Made by a program: the position numbers and the translations under genes. 7,414 nt of DNA from an uncultured Anaerotignum sp. (GTDB lineage Bacteria > Bacillota > Clostridia > Lachnospirales > Anaerotignaceae), in the NCBI RefSeq assembly GCF_934277605.1, contig NZ_CAKQVD010000077.1:1-7414 (forward strand), given 5' to 3'. Below the pieces are notes generated by a model. The model did not search any database and was not told where the DNA came from. It saw only the letters and a program-made list of their open reading frames with translations. Shown piece after piece: positions 5,744-7,414 of this stretch. Each line of letters starts with the position of its first letter. Within the stretch, counting starts at the first letter, position 1.

Positions 5744-5775
5744 TATGTTACAAAGGCATTCGCTTTGTTTTGATT

Positions 5776-5803
5776 ATTATACCATAGGAAAATAAACTTG
5801 CAA
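5776..5803 (-). promoter_or_regulatory. Predicted extended -10 promoter for glgC-glgD
   Basis: On the minus strand a perfect TATAAT (5781-5776) is preceded directly by TGG, giving an extended -10 element. TTGCAA (5803-5798) lies 16 nt upstream as a -35 box with 4 of 6 matches. Transcription would start near 5769, leaving a leader of about 80 nt that includes the tandem repeat. Confidence 0.7.
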
Positions 5804-5954
5804 ACCTTATCCACGGCCGCCCTGTCAAAATCGCCCCTCTCTGCTGCCCGTTTTTTCTCCCCCTTCACAAAAGCAGTCTCTCCCGTTTCTCTGCCTTCTT
5901 AGGTTTATTTTTTCCCTTTTCCGTATAAAATATAGAAAATCAAGGGGGAAACGA

Positions 5955-5983
5955 TTGCCTTTCCAAAGCTATTATACTATAAT
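5955..5983 (+). promoter_or_regulatory. Predicted promoter for murC
   Basis: TTGCCT (5955-5960) is followed by a 17-nt spacer and a perfect TATAAT (5978-5983). Transcription would start near 5990, leaving an A-rich leader of about 70 nt. It fires away from the glgC promoter, with about 170 bp of pyrimidine-rich plus-strand sequence between them. In that stretch (about 5810-5950) I see no gene. Confidence 0.7.
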
Positions 5984-6061
5984 GAAAGATAAAAAATATC
6001 AATTATCTGTAAAAAAATAGAAAAAAGAAAACCCATTTCATAGAGTTTGAGGCGATAAAAT

Positions 6062-7414
6062 ATGACAACATTTCAAAAAGGAAAACACATTTATTTCATC
6101 GGCATCGGCGGCATCAGCATGTCCGGTCTGGCAGAAATTCTGGCAGAAAAGGGCTGTCTTGTTTCCGGTACGGATATCAAGGAAACCCCTGTAACCAAGC
6201 ATTTGCAAAGCTTGGGCATCAAAATCAACTTCGGGCATCGTGCGGAAAACATCACAGATGATGTTGATTTGGTGGTTTATACCGCTGCCATCCACCCCGA
6301 TAACCCCGAATATCAGGCGGCACAGGCAAAGCAGATTCCCTTGATGGACAGAGCAACCCTGCTTGGCAAAATCATGGCGGAATATCATAATTCCATTGCC
6401 GTTGCAGGCACACACGGCAAAACCACAACCACCTCCATGGTTTCCGAAATTCTCCTTGCCGCAAATACCGATCCCACCATTACCGTCGGCGGCATCCTGC
6501 CCACCATCGGCAGCAATCTGAAAATCGGACATTCTCCCTTTTTCGTTGCCGAGGCGTGCGAATATTATGACAGCTTTCTGCGTTTTCAGCCCTTGGTCGG
6601 CGTGATTTTGAATGTCGAAAGCGACCATCTGGATTATTTCAAAAATCTCGAAAACATCCGCCGCTCCTTCCATGCCTTTGCGGAACGCATTTCCGGGGTA
6701 TTGGTCATCAATCAGGCCATCCAAAATGTCGCAGAGCTGACACAAGGCCTGCATTGTGCCGTGGAAACCTTCGGCCTTGCGGACGGTGCGGATTGGCAGG
6801 CGAAGGATATCTTGCATGAGGCAGACGGCAAAAACACCTTCTCTGTCTATTATAAGGGCGAGCGGTTCGGCACCTTCCATCTGAATGTCCCCGGCGATCA
6901 TAACATTACAAACGCACTGGCAGCCATTGCCTCTGCGCATTTTGTGGGTGTTTCCGCCGCAGATTCCCAAAAGGGCCTTCTGCACTTCACAGGCACAGAG
7001 CGCCGCTTCCAAAGAAAAGGGGAGAAAAACGGTGTTCTCGTCATTGATGATTATGCACACCACCCGACAGAAATCAAGGCGGCACTTGCGGCAGCCAAAA
7101 AGGTGCAGCACCACACCACATGGTGCGTGTTCCAGCCGCACACCTATTCCAGAACCAAATTCCTGTTTGATGAATTTGGGGAGGCCTTCACAGATGCGGA
7201 TGAGGTCATTGTTGCGGATATCTATGCCGCAAGGGAAACGGATGACGGCACCATCTCCGCCGCCATGCTGGCAGATAGAATCGCAAAAACAGGCAAGCCC
7301 GCCAAATATGTCGGCAATTTCGATGCCATCCGCTCCTATCTGGAGAAAAACTGCAAGTCAGGGGATTTACTTCTGACGGTTGGCGCAGGGGATGTATTCA
7401 AAATCGGCGAAGCC
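6062..7414 (+). CDS. murC: UDP-N-acetylmuramate--L-alanine ligase (3' end outside the window)
   Basis: MurC is the first cytosolic Mur ligase; it uses ATP to add L-alanine to UDP-MurNAc in peptidoglycan synthesis. The frame stays open for 451 codons to the window edge. Family members have roughly 450-490 residues, so only a short tail is missing. The N-terminal Rossmann domain has GIGGISMSGLA (14-24). The central ATPase domain has AGTHGKTTTT (115-124, P-loop Lys120), EACEYYDSFL (164-173), SDHLDYF (187-193) and GDHNITNA (278-285). The C-terminal domain has DYAHHPTEI (330-338), QPHTYSRT (358-365) and TVGAGDVFKIGE (439-450). EACEY is the form seen in Bacillus. The ATG has GAGG at 6049-6052 with 9-nt spacing. 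The gene is divergent from glgC with its own promoter. A long open frame on its minus strand (6038-7141) is a shadow. Confidence 0.96.
   Translation, partial: MTTFQKGKHIYFIGIGGISMSGLAEILAEKGCLVSGTDIKETPVTKHLQSLGIKINFGHRAENITDDVDLVVYTAAIHPDNPEYQAAQAKQIPLMDRATLLGKIMAEYHNSIAVAGTHGKTTTTSMVSEILLAANTDPTITVGGILPTIGSNLKIGHSPFFVAEACEYYDSFLRFQPLVGVILNVESDHLDYFKNLENIRRSFHAFAERISGVLVINQAIQNVAELTQGLHCAVETFGLADGADWQAKDILHEADGKNTFSVYYKGERFGTFHLNVPGDHNITNALAAIASAHFVGVSAADSQKGLLHFTGTERRFQRKGEKNGVLVIDDYAHHPTEIKAALAAAKKVQHHTTWCVFQPHTYSRTKFLFDEFGEAFTDADEVIVADIYAARETDDGTISAAMLADRIAKTGKPAKYVGNFDAIRSYLEKNCKSGDLLLTVGAGDVFKIGEA

Noticed and set aside
5671..5868. 65-codon minus-strand frame starting at GTG 5868
   Set aside because: It would start upstream of the glgC promoter and read through the -35 and -10 boxes. 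Only its last 18 codons could lie in the transcript, and those are reported as a possible upstream ORF.
5901..5929. Second promoter candidate with TATAAA at 5924-5929
   Set aside because: No acceptable -35 box lies 16-18 nt upstream; the pair at 5955-5983 is much better.
6038..7141. Long minus-strand open frame (367 codons) opposite murC
   Set aside because: The plus strand encodes a complete set of MurC motifs. The antisense product is Cys/Gly rich with no recognisable domain, as expected of a shadow frame in GC-biased codons.

Overview
This window looks like chromosomal housekeeping DNA from a Firmicute of the Clostridia. The reasons are the glmU-prs pair, a two-gene ADP-glucose pyrophosphorylase locus (glgC plus glgD), a MurC with the Firmicutes-type EACEY motif, strong AGGAGG-like ribosome binding sites, and A/T-rich intergenic DNA with U-tract terminators. 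A Lachnospirales-type gut anaerobe is my best guess, but it is only an inference.

Layout, left to right. The first 48 bases hold the start of an unidentified minus-strand gene. A bidirectional-looking terminator (about 99-132) separates it from prs (170-1132, minus), which makes PRPP. prs has its own promoter and a leader hairpin. Upstream of it lies glmU (1284-2654, minus), the bifunctional enzyme that makes UDP-GlcNAc. Next comes a gene-free stretch of about 640 bp (2655-3296). It carries a likely glmU promoter, a 197-bp imperfect inverted repeat that can fold into one long rod, several smaller hairpins, a diverged pair of short direct repeats, and the glgD terminator. Then come glgD (3297-4415) and glgC (4418-5689), both minus and tightly coupled. 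A 370-bp divergent intergenic region holds an extended -10 promoter for glgC, a perfect 23-bp tandem duplication over the glgC translation start, and a good plus-strand promoter for murC. murC (6062 to the window end) is open at the right edge and lacks only its last few codons.

How the genes work together. GlmU and MurC act on the same peptidoglycan route: GlmU makes UDP-GlcNAc, and MurC adds L-alanine to the UDP-MurNAc derived from it. Prs supplies PRPP for nucleotide, histidine and tryptophan synthesis. GlgC and GlgD form ADP-glucose for glycogen. GlmU, GlgC and GlgD share the same overall design, a nucleotidyltransferase domain followed by a left-handed beta-helix, so three sugar-nucleotide enzymes of related fold sit in one cluster.

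The coding part is ordinary and well conserved. The unusual material is non-coding: the long rod-like element at 2927-3123 with its hairpin-rich surroundings, the duplicated glgC start region with an overlapping out-of-frame upstream ORF, and the prs leader with two 3' arms that compete for one 5' arm.
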